This document shows, one piece after another, positions 1 through 11,340 of a stretch of 64,000 nucleotides of DNA. Positions within the stretch are counted from its first letter, which is position 1. Each line of letters begins with the position of its first letter. Under the pieces are notes generated by a model. The model did not search any database, had not been told where the DNA came from, and was given only the letters and a program-made list of their open reading frames with translations. The DNA is taken from assembly GCA_007182875.1 (NCBI GenBank), contig AP019514.1:1302001-1366000 (forward strand), in the 5' to 3' direction. The DNA comes from Vreelandella sulfidaeris (GTDB taxonomy: Bacteria > Pseudomonadota > Gammaproteobacteria > Pseudomonadales > Halomonadaceae). The position numbers and the translations under genes are program-made.

Positions 1-1
1 A

Positions 2-691
2 GCTGAGCTAGAAGCCCTGCGCGATGAGAATCAGCAGCTAAAGCAGCAATTGGCGCGGCAAGATGCCCGGGTGCAAAGCGAGCCAAGCCTGGAAGCTATG
101 CCAAGTGCAGAAGCTATGCCTGCCGCTGAAAGGTCCAGCGAAGAAACATTCAACCCTGTTGCGCTTGAAGACGATGCCCAGGAACAGGAACAGGAAGCGG
201 TCAGCGGAAACGCTGATTTACCGCCTGTGGATGAACCAGCCAAAATCCCGTCGCCGCATGCGCTGCTTAATCAGTGGTACGAACGCTACCCTAACGCGTT
301 CTTTAAAGGCCACACCAGGCCGCTTAAAGTCGGTATTCATCAAGACTTGGCAGAGCGTGAGCATTGGCCGAATAAGCTCATTCGCCGTGCGTTAGCCAAC
401 TACGTCAACCTGCCGCGTTATATAAAAGCAGTGCGCGAGGGCGCCGAGCGAGTCGATTTAGATGGTCAGCCTGCTGGCAAGGTGGATAAAGAAGCCGCGC
501 TGCATGCATCCGAAAAGCGTGGTGAAAAGAAAGAGCGCACAGATAAGGAAGAGCGCGGGTATAAGGAAAAGCGCAGAGAAAAGGAAAAGAGAGAGCAGCC
601 CAAAAAAGCGCAGCCTAAATCATCGTTAGCCGCTAAAAAGCCTCATAAAGAGACTTTAACAGAACCACAAGATGAAAAACTGAAAAAGTGA
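2..691 (+). CDS. ProQ/FinO-domain RNA-binding protein, 5' partial
   Basis: The frame is open from base 2, so the gene begins left of the window and its start is not visible. The first ~70 residues are Gln/Glu-rich and coiled-coil-like (LRDENQQLKQQLARQ). A ProQ/FinO core follows, with the typical LLNQWYERYPNAFF start, a GHTRPLKVGIHQDL stretch and YVNLPRYIKAV. The last ~60 residues are an extremely Lys/Arg/Glu-rich tail. ProQ/FinO proteins bind structured sRNAs and mRNA 3' ends and act as RNA chaperones. The long charged N-terminal extension is commoner in the broader ProQ/FinO group than in E. coli ProQ, so I give no symbol. The frame is uninterrupted within the window. Confidence 0.85.
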   Translation, partial: AELEALRDENQQLKQQLARQDARVQSEPSLEAMPSAEAMPAAERSSEETFNPVALEDDAQEQEQEAVSGNADLPPVDEPAKIPSPHALLNQWYERYPNAFFKGHTRPLKVGIHQDLAEREHWPNKLIRRALANYVNLPRYIKAVREGAERVDLDGQPAGKVDKEAALHASEKRGEKKERTDKEERGYKEKRREKEKREQPKKAQPKSSLAAKKPHKETLTEPQDEKLKK

Positions 692-1019
692 GTCACGTAA
701 GCCGCTTAGCATGGAAGACAAGTTGTTAGGCTTGCAGCAGAAATTCAAAGGCCGCTGAGACCAAACTTGTCAGTAGGGGTTCCATAAAAAGTGCAAATAG
801 TAAAAAACACTGTTTTTTTTCTATTGCGTTCCCTGGAATCCCGGTATAGAGTTTGTCTTGCGAGCATTGGACTATAACAAGGCTTAGTTGAGGACATGCC
901 GCATACCACCGGGAAAAACCGGGGATGAAAAAGAGCATGGCCCGTAAAAGCCACCTGCCGGCTTATAAAGAGCCGAGCAGTAACGATCGAAACAATATAC
1001 GAGTTAAGGAACTTACATC
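692..1019. other. Intergenic leader of the porin gene
   Basis: This 328-base gap separates the ProQ-type gene from the porin. It has A/T-rich stretches, including a run of eight T at about 813-820, but no convincing coding frame. It presumably carries the porin promoter and 5' leader. I could not identify a strong -35/-10 pair with acceptable spacing. A short AAGGAA-like ribosome-binding sequence lies just before the ATG at 1020. Confidence 0.4.
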
Positions 1020-2112
1020 ATGAAAAAAAACACTTTTAGCGACTGCTATCGTTGGCGCCCTGGGCGCCTCAGCTGCAGCCCAAGCTGCAACTGTTTATGA
1101 CCAAGACGGCACCAAGCTGGACGTCTATGGCCGTATCGCTATGGGTATCGCCGGTGGCGGCCCTGAGTATAATAGCGACGGTAATCGTATTAATACCGAT
1201 GCTGACTTTGTTGATGTTTATTCTCGCCTTGGTCTACGCATGAGCCACGAAGTTTCTCGCGACTTGACTGCTTTCGGTCGTTTAGAGTGGCGTTTCGACG
1301 GTGATGAGCGTACCGGTCCTAGCGGCAACGGCAACACCGGCTTTAAAGAAGTTCGTCAGAGCTACCTCGGTCTGCAAAGCGACCAGTTCGGTACTTTCCA
1401 GGGTGGTAACTTTGACTCCTTCTACAACCAGTTCGTTTCTCTGCCGTTCTATGTTTACATCGACCGTGGTTTAGAATTCGCTGGTCACCCGAAACAGTCA
1501 CGTGGTGACTCGATCGGTTACTACACGCCTGACCTGAGCGGTTTCACCGTCTTCTTGCAGGGCAAGCACTATAGCGACCGTGGTGTTGAAGCGGCATCCG
1601 GTGTAACTGAAGAGCCAGGTCAAGGTACTGAAGTAGCTGCACAAGGTGGTGTTCGTTACGCGCAAGGCCCCGTTACTCTTGGTCTAGGTTTTGTAGACGA
1701 CATTGAAGAAGGCGGCGGCAACGACGAAGTGCTGTACGGCTTGATCGGTTCATACGACTTTACCGACCAGTTCTCTATGCGTCTTGGTTACGAGACTCGT
1801 GATGAAAATGCCGATTATACACCGAGCGCTACTGGCGAAAACGGTTATGATAAAGTAGGTCTGGGTGGCACCTTCACCACTGGCCCTTGGGCGTTTACTG
1901 CTGATTACTACAATGTAGACAGTGATAGTGACGAGACCCGCCACGCATGGGCCGCAGGCTCTTACTACAAAGTATCCAGCAACTTTGACGTGTTCGTTGA
2001 AGTCGCCGATGGCGATTCAAGCTTCAGCAGCGATGAATCCAGCGTTGACGACAATATCGATGCACTTAAAGAAGACGTTTACTGGCTGACTGGCGCACGT
2101 TACCACTTCTAA
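1020..2112 (+). CDS. General (OmpC/PorA-type) outer-membrane porin, signal peptide out of frame by one A
   Basis: A trimeric 16-strand porin for passive diffusion across the outer membrane. ATG at 1020 is followed by eight A residues. With seven A the product would start MKKTLLATAIVGALGASAAA, a perfect signal peptide that then continues in the frame of the mature protein (TKLDVYGRIAMGIAGG). As written, the signal peptide is one base out of frame. The mature part is rich in alternating beta-strand sequence and ends YWLTGARYHF, with the C-terminal Phe used for BAM recognition. A strong terminator follows. The extra A may be a sequencing error or a slippage-type on/off switch; I cannot tell which. 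Confidence 0.85.
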
Positions 2113-2165
2113 GCTTGGTTTAACTACCACGCTTGAAGGGTTAACTGCCTAGCAGAATCAATAGA

Positions 2166-2194
2166 ACCGGCCTCTTATGAGGCCGGTTTTTTTA
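2166..2194 (+). terminator. Rho-independent terminator of the porin gene
   Basis: ACCGGCCTC, loop TTAT, GAGGCCGGT, then a run of seven T. It is a perfect 9-bp GC-rich stem about 55 bases after the porin stop codon. Confidence 0.9.
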
Positions 2195-2412
2195 TGTGTC
2201 AACGTTTTAAAGGTATAATTTGCCATGGCATTTGAGGTCTTTTAGTTTGGCTTAGGGAATGAGCTGTACTGGCAAAAGTTCCATCTCTATTCTGGAATAC
2301 TGAGGCACTCATGAAAGTGGCTTACGGGGCAAATTGCAGTTCTCGCTTTCCTGGTTACAATAATATACATTGTTATTGTTTTTTTTAACGTCTAGCTACT
2401 TGTGGGCATATT

Positions 2413-4267
2413 ATGTGTGGCATTGTCGGCGCGGTTAGCGCAAAGGATAGCACTCCCTTTCTACCTCGAAGGGTTAGCAACATTGGAATATCGCGGCTAC
2501 GATTCGGCGGGGTTGGCGCTGTTAGCAAGCGATGGGGTGAGCGGCTTGCAGCGTGCACGTTCCAAGGGGCGTGTCGCTGAGCTGGCCGCGAAGGTCAAAC
2601 AAGAAGGCATCAACGGTCGTGTGGGTATTGCTCATACCCGCTGGGCGACCCACGGTGTACCCGCCGAGCGCAATGCACACCCGCATATCTCCGCTGGTTT
2701 GGCGGTGGTACATAACGGCATTATCGAAAACTACGAAGCGCTGCGAGAACAACTGCAGGGTTTGGGGTATGCATTTACCTCCGACACCGACACTGAAACC
2801 ATCGCTCACCTGATTCAAGCCTGCTTTAAAGGCCAATTGGCGAGCCAGCAGAAAACCTGTTTTCCGCTGTGCAGTGTGCCGTGGGGCATTTGAAAGGCGC
2901 CTTCGCCCTGGCCGTGATCAGTGAGGAAGAGCCCGAGTGCGTCGTGGTGGCCCGTGAAGGTTCGCCGCTGATGCTGGGTGTTGCCGAAGATGGTCACTAC
3001 GCCGCCTCGGATGCCTCGGCGCTACTCCTCGGTGACCAAGCGCATGATGTATCTCGAAAACGGTGATATCGCCCGTTTGACGCGTGAGTCGATTACCTTG
3101 GTCGATCGGTTAGGTCAGCCTGCGCAGCGCCAAGTGATTACGTCCAGCCTGAGCCCTAATGCAGTAGAGCTGGGTGATTACAGCCACTACATGCAAAAGA
3201 AATTTTCGAGCAGCCCCAGGCATTAAGCAATACATTGGAAATGATTAGCGGGGCAGGGCAACTGCAGCCCGGGATCTTTGGCGCCGAGGCCGCCGACATC
3301 TTCCCCCAGGTCGATTCGGTTCTGATCATTGCTTGCGGCACCTCCAGTTATGCAGGCATGACCGCTAAGTATTGGATTGAGCAAGTGGCAGGCATTGCCT
3401 GCAACGTTGAAATTGCCAGCGAGTACCGCTACCGCCAAAGCGTGCCGAATCCTAAGCAGTTGGTGGTGGTTATTTCACAATCCGGCGAAACCGCCGATAC
3501 CTTGGCCGCGCTGCATCATGCGAAGGCGCAAGGGCATACCTATACGTTGGCGATTTGTAACGTGCCGGAATCCGCCATTGTACGTGAGACCGCGCTGCGC
3601 TTTATTACCCGCGCCGGGCCGGAAATTGGAGTGGCGTCGACCAAGGCATTTACGACCCAGCTAAGTGCGCTGTTCTTGCTGACGCTGCTACTGGCGAAAG
3701 CCAACCATCGCTTAAGTGAAGATGATGAAAAGGCCTACCTGGATGAGCTGCGCCATTTGCCCATCGCGGTCGATAAAGTGCTGGCGCTAGAGCCCAGCAT
3801 TCAAGCGTGGTCGAATCACTTCGCCAATAAACACCATGCGCTGTTTTTTAGGCCGTGGGCGGCACTACCCGATTGCGCTGGAAGGCGCGCTCAAGCTTAA
3901 AGAAATATCTTACATTCATGCCGAAGCCTACCCGGCGGGTGAGTTAAAGCATGGCCCCTTGGCATTGGTCGACTCAGAAATGCCTGTCGTCGTCGTGGCC
4001 CCCAACGACGAGATGTTGGAAAAGCTCAAAGCCAATATGCAGGAAGTCAGCGCGCGTGGCGGGCAGCTCTATGTGTTTGCCGATGGTGGCAGTGCCGTGA
4101 AACCCTCCGACGGCGTGCATGTCCTGCAAATGCCCGAACATTACGGGCTACTGTCGCCGGTATTGCACGTTGTGGCATTACAGTTGCTTTCCTACCATGT
4201 GGCCTTGGTAAAAGGCACTGACGTGGATAAGCCGCGTAATCTAGCTAAGAGTGTGACGGTAGAGTAG
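2413..4267 (+). CDS. glmS: Glutamine-fructose-6-phosphate aminotransferase, frame broken several times
   Basis: GlmS makes glucosamine-6-phosphate from fructose-6-phosphate and glutamine, the first step to UDP-GlcNAc. It starts MCGIVGAV, with the N-terminal nucleophile Cys2, and the glutaminase domain continues with [10 protein letters not shown] and [11 protein letters not shown]. The two SIS sugar-isomerase domains follow ([21 protein letters not shown], then [23 protein letters not shown]), ending NLAKSVTVE. Frame breaks lie near 2464, 2850, 3027, 3201 and 3847. Several can be restored by one base in a homopolymer: one A too few in CAAAAGAAA near 3195, one T too many in the T run at 3843. 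As drawn it would be non-functional, yet glmS is normally essential, so sequence error is the likeliest cause. glmM follows 30 bases downstream. Confidence 0.92.
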
Positions 4268-4297
4268 AGCGACACTTCATAATTCAGGTATTTCAAA

Positions 4298-5644
4298 ATG
4301 CGACAATATTTTGGCACGGATGGAGTGCGGGGCCGGGTGGGTGAGTTTCCGATGACCGCCGATTTTGCCATGAAGCTTGGCTGGGCTGCAGGGCAGGTAT
4401 TAGGTGCTGAAGGGGCCAGGGAAGTCGTGATTGGGAAAGATACCCGTGCCAGTGGCTACATGCTGGAATCTGCACTAGAAGCAGGTTTCTCCGCGGCGGG
4501 TGTCAATGTAGCGTTGGTTGGGCCGCTGCCGACACCGGGCGTTGCCTATCTAACCTCTACTTTTCGAGCGGATGCGGGCGTGGTTATCAGCGCATCGCAT
4601 AACCCCTTTGATGATAACGGCATTAAGGTTTTTGCCCAGGGCGGCCATAAACTTACCGATGCTCAAGAGCAGGAAATCGAGCGCTGGTTACAGATTGCCC
4701 TTGATGGTGGCATGACCTGCGTTAGCTCTGAAAAATTGGGTAAAGCGCGCCGTATTGATGATGCTACCGGCCGCTATACCGAATACTGCAAGGCGAATCT
4801 ACCGGGGCATTTAAGCCTTAGCGGCCTGAAAATCGTTGTCGATTCTGCCAATGGCGCTGCTTATAAAGTGGCTCCGGCGGTGTATAGCGAACTGGGTGCA
4901 GAGCTGATTAGCATCCATGCAAGCCCCAATGGCCTGAATATTAACGAGCGTTGTGGTGCTACCGCAATGCAGAGCTTAAGGGCGGCGGTGGTTGAGCACC
5001 AAGCTGACCTGGGTATTGCCTTAGATGGTGATGCCGACCGTTTAATGATGGTCGACCATACCGGCACGGTGGTCGATGGGGACGAACTGCTGTACTTGTT
5101 GGCGAAAGATGCCAAAGCATCCGGCTATAGCGGCGGGGTAGTGGGTACTCAGATGAGTAACTTGGGCTTAGAGCAGGCGCTAGCGAGGCTGGAGGTTCCT
5201 TTTCTTCGCGCCAAGGTCGGCGACCGGTATGTCATGGAGCAGCTTAAAGCCACTGGTTGGCGGCTAGGCGGCGAAGGTTCAGGGCATTTGTTGAGCTTGG
5301 ATCATGCCTCGACAGGGGATGCCATCATTGCCTCGCTGCGTGTGCTTACCTGTTTGTTACAGCAAGGCACGATACTGTTTGATGGCAAGCAGGGTATGCA
5401 TAAACTTCCTCAAACGCTGATCAATGTACGTATTAAAGCCCAAGACGGTAATGACCCGTTGGACTCGGCGCAAGTCAAGTCAACTGTTGCCCAGGTAGAA
5501 GAGCAATTAGGGCAAGATGGCCGCGTGTTGCTGCGTAAGTCCGGTACTGAACCATTGATTCGTGTGATGGTGGAAGCTGTCGATGCGGTTCAAGCACAGC
5601 ACTGCGCGGAGCAAATAGCAGACTCACTGAGTAATGCAGGTTAG
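4298..5644 (+). CDS. glmM: Phosphoglucosamine mutase
   Basis: GlmM interconverts glucosamine-6-phosphate and glucosamine-1-phosphate, the step after GlmS. It is intact at 448 residues, the usual length. It starts [20 protein letters not shown]. The catalytic phosphoserine loop is [15 protein letters not shown] (Ser about residue 102), the metal-binding loop is [13 protein letters not shown], and the phosphate-binding C-terminal loop is [12 protein letters not shown]. It follows glmS by 30 bases and is probably cotranscribed with it. It is one of few long genes in the first 10 kb with no frame break. Confidence 0.97.
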   Translation: MRQYFGTDGVRGRVGEFPMTADFAMKLGWAAGQVLGAEGAREVVIGKDTRASGYMLESALEAGFSAAGVNVALVGPLPTPGVAYLTSTFRADAGVVISASHNPFDDNGIKVFAQGGHKLTDAQEQEIERWLQIALDGGMTCVSSEKLGKARRIDDATGRYTEYCKANLPGHLSLSGLKIVVDSANGAAYKVAPAVYSELGAELISIHASPNGLNINERCGATAMQSLRAAVVEHQADLGIALDGDADRLMMVDHTGTVVDGDELLYLLAKDAKASGYSGGVVGTQMSNLGLEQALARLEVPFLRAKVGDRYVMEQLKATGWRLGGEGSGHLLSLDHASTGDAIIASLRVLTCLLQQGTILFDGKQGMHKLPQTLINVRIKAQDGNDPLDSAQVKSTVAQVEEQLGQDGRVLLRKSGTEPLIRVMVEAVDAVQAQHCAEQIADSLSNAG

Positions 5645-5749
5645 TGAGTTTAAGCTAGTTGTGCTTTAACAAGCTATTGTGCTTTAACGAGCTGAGGCTG
5701 AAATACGCACCCCAAAAATACGTGGCTAATGAAAGCAAGGGAGACGCAA

Positions 5750-7337
5750 ATGGATGTTGTCACGAAGGCTTTTTATGATGAAACACCGAGTGCTAACGAA
5801 GCAAAGGAACGCGTAGCGTTTGGCACCTCCGGTCACCGTGGCCGTTCTATTGAGCGTACGTTTAACCAATCCCATATTTACGCGATTACCCAGGCCGTTG
5901 TCGATTATCGGCGCCAGGTGGGCTACCAAGGGCCGCTGTTTTTAGGCTTTGATACCCATGCGCTTTCCCGGCCTGCTTGGGAGTGCGCGCTACAAGTATT
6001 AGCCGCTAATAATGTGCCCGTTTTCGTAGAGAAAGGGCATGGCTACACTGCTACCCCTTTGGTCAGTCACGCGATTTTGCAGCACAATCGCCGTGAAAAT
6101 CCGGCGGGGTCTGGCGCAGCACTGGCGGATGGATTGATTATCACGCCTTCTCATAACCCTCCCGAAGATGGCGGTATTAAGTACAACCCACACCACGGTG
6201 GCCCAGCGGACACCGATGCCACCGACTGGATAGAACTGCGCGCGAATGCTTACTTGCTGCGTGAGTTAGCCGATGTGCCGACCGTTCCGGTTGAGCAAGC
6301 AATTGCTTATGCCCAGCCGTATGACTTCACCGCCCATTATGTCGCGCAGCTGGCGAGTGTGATCGATATAGGTGCTATTCAACAAGCTAACCTGACGCTG
6401 GGCGTTGACCCGATGGGGGTACGGCCTTACCGGTGTGGCAGGCCTTAGCTGCCCATTACAAGCTGAATATCGAGGTAGTGAATACCGCGATTGACCCGGC
6501 GTTTGCCTTTATGCCGCCGGATCACGATGGCAAGATCCGTATGGATTGTTCAAGCTCAGCAGCCATGGCGAATCTGTTAACGATTAAAGACCGTTTTGAT
6601 ATTGCCTTTGGTAACGACCCCGACGCCGACCGCCACGGTATTGTGGATGCCAATGGTTTGATGAATCCGAACCATTTTCTGGCGGTGTGCGTTGATTACC
6701 TGATTACCCATCGCCCTGAGTGGGCCGCAACGCTAAAAGTGGGTAAAACCCTGGTGTCCTCTTCGATGATCGACCGGGTGGTGGCTTCCCACGAGCGTGA
6801 GCTCTATGAAGTGCCGGTGGGCTTTAAGTGGTTTGTCGATGGCCTGCACGAAGGCTGGTTGGCCTTTGGTGGTGAAGAGCGCAGGTGCTAGTCTGCTGAC
6901 CCGTGATGGCAAGGCATGGTCAACCGACAAGGATGGTATTGCGCTGTGTTTGTTGGCAGCGGAAATTATGTCGGTCACCGGCAAAACCCCCAGCGAGTAT
7001 TACCGTACGCTTACCGATCGGTTTGGCGAGCCCTTTATAAGCGCGTGGATACGGCTTGTTCGCCCGAAGAGAAGGCGGCGTTTAAAAACCTGAATGCTGA
7101 AAGCATCACGGAAAAATCGCTGGCAGGCGACCCTATCACGGCGGTGCTGGTGGATGCGCCGGGTAATGGTGCAGCTATCGGGGTATTAAAGTCAACACGC
7201 AGAACGGTTGGTTTGCCGCTCGTCCGAGTGGTACTGAGTCGCTTTATAAAATCTATGCCGAAAGCTTCAAAGGCGCACAGCACCTGGACGAACTGATCGA
7301 AAACGCCAAAGCATTATTAGCCGGTGTGTTGAGCTAG
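5750..7337 (+). CDS. pgm: Phosphoglucomutase, frame broken four times
   Basis: Interconverts glucose-6-phosphate and glucose-1-phosphate, feeding GalU. I chose ATG 5750 ([15 protein letters not shown]) because AAGGGAG lies 6-8 bases upstream; an in-frame ATG at 5729 has no such site. The N-terminal [10 protein letters not shown], the catalytic loop [18 protein letters not shown] (active Ser), the metal loop [12 protein letters not shown] and the C-terminal [13 protein letters not shown] are all present in three to four frames. The breaks are short losses: a G near 6417 (PMGG), AG near 6884 (EESAGAS), a T near 7033 and a G near 7182. Each repair restores family sequence. The length, about 529 codons, is normal for the family. 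Confidence 0.92.
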
Positions 7338-7554
7338 TGCCAGAAATTTGAACCAGACATTTGAAGAAGTACCATAAGATTCATATTGCTCGCTATGTTG
7401 TTATTTAGTATTAAGTTAACGGCTGGAGGATATTTATTGGCTTAAAGCTTGCTGGTTTTAGAGGAGTAAAACCTGCTGTTTAGTGATGAAAAGCTTACTG
7501 GGTGATAAACGCGAGTTTTCCATCTTAGCGGTACCTGAGTTCAAGGAGGAACGA

Positions 7555-9227
7555 ATGTATTCATCAGCGCACTCATTGATGCAGCGTGTTTATACACCGC
7601 TCAATGCTTTGGAGGAACATGCTGAGCACCTGCAAGCGCAATCGCTCAGTGATTTAATAGGCGGTGATTCTGCTGCCGCCGTGCAACGATCAAATAACTT
7701 GGCATTTTCGCTGGGGCCGCTTCACTTGGACCTTAGCAAACAGCGGATTACCCCAAAAACGCTCTCACTATTAGTCGATTGGGCGCATAGTTGTGGTGTC
7801 GAATCGAAGCGAAAAGCATTGTTTGCTGGTGAAAAAGTCAACACGTCTGAGCGACGCTCTGCGTTGCACATGGCGGCGCGTTGGCCTGCTCATGCCACGC
7901 CGCCTAAGGGAATGGAAGCAGCGGTCGCTTTTGTCAGCATCAGCGTGCCCGCTTAACAGCGATGGTAGAGCGTTTACATCGAGGCGAGTGGTTTGGTGCC
8001 AGTGGGCAGAAAATCACCGATGTGGTGCATGTAGGCGTTGGCGGCTCAGATTTGGGCCCCAAGATGGTGAGCGAGGCGCTGGCGGACCGGCCAAGCCATG
8101 CTTACATCAACGTTCATTATGTTTCCAGTATGGATGGCGCGCAGTTATTGCCGCTGATGGAACGCTTAGATCCGGCCACGACGCTGTTGGTACTAGCCTC
8201 CAAGTCGTTTACCACCGCTGATACACAGTTTAATGCACGTACTGCGTTGGCGTGGCTAAGTGATGCGCTGGAAATTGATGTGGCTACGGTATGTCGTTGT
8301 CAGCTAATTGGGGTCTCCTCAAAACCTGACAAAATGACTGAGTTCGGTATTCCAGACGCTCATCAGTTGGTCTTTAAAGACTGGATTGGTGGGCGTTTTT
8401 CGTTATGGTCACCGATTGGTGTTAGCGTCGCGATGCAGCTTGGTATGGCGAGCTTTAATGCATTGCTGGATGGTGCGCATGCCATGGACCGCCATTTCCT
8501 TGAAACACCGCTTGAGGAGAACTTGCCCGCGCTAATGGCGCTAGTCGGTGCATGGAATTGCCAGTTCTTGGGTATCTCCACCCATGCGGTACTGCCTTAT
8601 GATGGCCGACTGAAGAGCTTGCCTGCTTATTTGCAGCAGCTAGAGATGGAATCGAACGGTAAGAGCGTATGCCTCGATGGCCGCTCTGTTACCCATGCCA
8701 CTTGTCCGATTATTTGGGGCGATGTAGGGCCGAATGCACAGCATGCATTTTATCAATTGCTGCATCAGGGCGGTCATACCATCAGTGCTGATTTTGTCGC
8801 GGTGGCTGGGCGCGACGTGGACGCCGTGCCGGATGTTAGAGATGCCTTGGCAGCTCAAGAACAGTTAACATTAGCTAATTGCTTGGCCCAGGCGCAGTTA
8901 TTTGCGCTGGGTGATGATGCGATACCGAAAGCGTTGCGTGGGCATATGGCGCAGGGCTATCGCGGTAATCAGCCCAATTCACTGCTGATGTTAAAGCAGC
9001 TAGATGCGTGGGGCCTTGGAGCGCTGGTAGCGCTTTATGAGCATAAAGTGTTCGTACAGTCGGTGCTTTGGAACCTGAATCCCTTTGATCAGCCAGGCGT
9101 TGAGCTCGGTAAAAAAACTGGCGACGAGTCTTTTAACACGCTGACGGGTAGTGATAACGAACAGGACTTGGTGAAAGATGCGAGTACCCAGCAGCTACTG
9201 CGTAAAGTGGGTGAATGGCGTCAGTAA
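7555..9227 (+). CDS. pgi: Glucose-6-phosphate isomerase, one frame break
   Basis: Interconverts glucose-6-phosphate and fructose-6-phosphate, linking glycolysis to the glmS and pgm branches on either side. ATG 7555 is preceded by AAGGAGG. A longer reading from 7483 has no such site. The N-terminal part (SNNLAFSLGPLHLDLSKQRI) runs in one frame to about 7950, then the frame changes and continues RARLTAMVERLHRGEWFG. The diagnostic GVGGSDLGPKM, VASKSFTTADT, WIGGRFSLWSPIG and FDQPGVELGKK segments are all present. About 557 codons, as expected. The break is near 7920-7950. Confidence 0.93.
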
Positions 9228-9317
9228 TATAGCCAGAATAGCCCGTATAAACGCTAGAAATAAAACAGTAGATACTGTCAATAAACAAAGCCAGTCACCA
9301 AATGAAGGAAGCCACTA

Positions 9318-10198
9318 ATGACGCAGGTACGTAAAGCGATTATTCCAGTCGCGGGTTTTGGGACGCGTTTATTGCCTATTAGTAAATCGATCCCTAAAGA
9401 GATGGTCCCTGTGGTTGACCGCCCACTGATACAGCACGTGGTGGAAGAGGCATTAGCCGCGGGGATTAATGAAATCATTCTGGTGACCCGTTCAGGTAAA
9501 TCCGCCATTGAAGACCACTTCGATGCCCATGTGGAGCTTGAGGATTCGCTGGCCAGTAAAGGAAAAGATGACCTGCTGAAAATGTTGGCTGATATCGCGC
9601 CGCCCTATTTAAAAATCACCAGCGTTCGTCAGCCCTAATGCGCAGGGGCCATGCGGTTTTTGCGCCGCTCATTTATTGAGTAAGGATGAGCCTTTCGCCG
9701 TTATCCTGCCGGATGTATTGGTGAAGCCACAGCTGGGTAGCACAACCTGTGACTTGGGTGATATGGTCACCCGCTGGGATAAAAGCAACGCCGCGCAGAT
9801 TATGGTGGAAGCAGTGCCGGAAGAAGAAGTTTACCGTTACGGGATTGTGGATTGTTCAGGTAACGAACCCAATGCGGGCGATAGCGTCGATATGCGCGGG
9901 GTGGTGGAGAAGCCTAAACCCGAAGACGCACCTTCACGCCTTTCGGTGATTGGCCGCTACGTGCTGCCATACCGCGTGATGGAGCTGTTAAGCGACCAAC
10001 CCCAGGTGCCGGCAACGAAGTGCAACTAACCGATGCGATTGATCGATTAATGCAAGAAGGTAAGCCAGTGCAGGCCTTCCGCATGAACGGTCGCACTTTC
10101 GATTGTGGCAACATAGATGGTTGGTTAAAAGCCAACTCCCTTCTTGCCCGCGAAGCGGGTTACGACGTAAGAATGTTACTCAACCCGGAGGCGGCTAG
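9318..10198 (+). CDS. galU: UTP-glucose-1-phosphate uridylyltransferase, frame broken, 3' end uncertain
   Basis: Makes UDP-glucose for surface polysaccharides. It starts MTQVRKAIIPVAGFGTRLLP, the nucleotide-binding signature, and continues with KEMVPVVDRPLIQHVVEEA, then FAVILPDVL, VYRYGIVD, VVEKPKPEDAPS and the C-terminal FDCGNIDGWLKAN. Breaks lie near 9636 (between SVRQP and the CAAHLL segment, with two or more bases altered) and near 10008 (QVPGAGNEVQ, one G missing). The exact stop is unclear. The frame as written runs on to 10301, but family length suggests an end near 10196-10198, just at a GGCGGC/GCCGCC hairpin. It converges on rfaH. Confidence 0.88.
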
Positions 10199-10227
10199 CG
10201 CCGCCCTTCGTGGGGCGCCTCATTGCT

Positions 10228-10752
10228 CTACTCAACCTTCGTTTTTGCAGGCTCTCCACTGGCAGATCAAGATGCTGTGGACGGTTGAGTACGTTCAGTA
10301 AAACAATGGCGCGCTCTTCCCCTTTGCAGCGGGCAAAGATGGCTTCAAGGTCTTTGAAAGGGCCTTCGGTAATGGTGACTTTTCACCAGCGCTAAAATAG
10401 GTATGAATTTCATCTTTATGGTGTGGTTGGGCGCGCAGGGTATCGATTAAAGCGTCGGGTGTGGCGACGGGCCGATTACCGAACGTAAGTAACCGAAGTA
10501 CACCCGGGTGGAACGGATCGGTCGCCAGTTACTGACGACTTGATCTAAACGAATAAATAGGTAGTAAGGAAATAATGGCTCGTTAACGGTCACTAGCTTG
10601 CCTTGACGTTTTCGCTTAACGTTCAAGACAGGATGAAACACCTCGTATCCTTGGTTAGTAAGGTGCTCAGCAGCGCGGAATGATTCCCCACCTTTGCATT
10701 GAATAACGTACCAAGAAGGTATCGCTCCCTCTAAGTCGCTGAAAGAATCCAT
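10228..10752 (-). CDS. rfaH: RfaH-type transcription antitermination protein, two frame breaks
   Basis: A NusG paralogue that loads on RNA polymerase at ops elements and lets it read through long surface-polysaccharide operons. The N-terminal NGN domain is clear: SWYVIQCKGGESFRAAEHL, then GYEVFHPVLNVKRKRQGK and LFPYYLFIRLD. The frame breaks near 10490 and again near 10383. The rest continues FGNRPVATPDALIDTL and EGPFKDLEAIFARCKGEERA, a KOW-like C-terminal domain. Two possible stops exist (10228 or 10176), depending on an A run near 10247. It lies tail to tail with galU, matching a polysaccharide locus. I saw no ops element in the window. Confidence 0.85.
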
Positions 10753-11340
10753 CCGTTCATCCTTGGGCTAAGCGAATATTAACTATGTGTAGCGTAATGA
10801 TTAGATTACGGTAGCAGCGTGGCTAATGCATGTAACGTTTGGTCAATATGTGTTTTGGTGCGCTCACAGGAGAGAGTTGCATCGACTATCAATAACCTGC
10901 GATGCTTATCCAGTTCATAGCGCTTGACTGTCAGGGGCTCAACTAAAAATAAACATAGGCACAACATTAATCTGTAACCTGCGTTATGCGGCCAGCGAGA
11001 CTAACGCATATTGCCTCGCTTCTTCAAGATCAGCAGTACCCCAAACATTTTCTGTATCAAACCTCAGCCAGCTCATGCAGCGTAAAGGTTTAACGGGTTT
11101 CATCGCAGCGGCTGATAGGTAAAACGTCTAAAAGCATACTAGGATAGAGTTGGCTATTTATTAAGCTTAATTTGTAAATGGTCGGCGCCATCGCTTGTAC
11201 CAATAATTACTTGCGTATGGTTGATATGTGTCAACGATTAAATGCGTCATAATATTGGTAAGTTGGCTATTGTATTGGCATTGCGGCTACAGCCCTCCTA
11301 ATCAAAAGCAATTGGATATTATGTATATCAAGGTCACTCA
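10753..11340. other. Gap with a possible minus-strand gene remnant
   Basis: No complete gene is visible. On the minus strand, about 10806-10920 reads coherently (YELDKHRRLLIVDATLSC, then HALATLLP and stop), which looks like the C-terminal end of a larger protein. I do not recognise the family and the upstream part has stops. The rest, up to the GTG start at 11341, is A/T-rich non-coding sequence that probably holds the promoter of the diguanylate cyclase. Confidence 0.35.
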
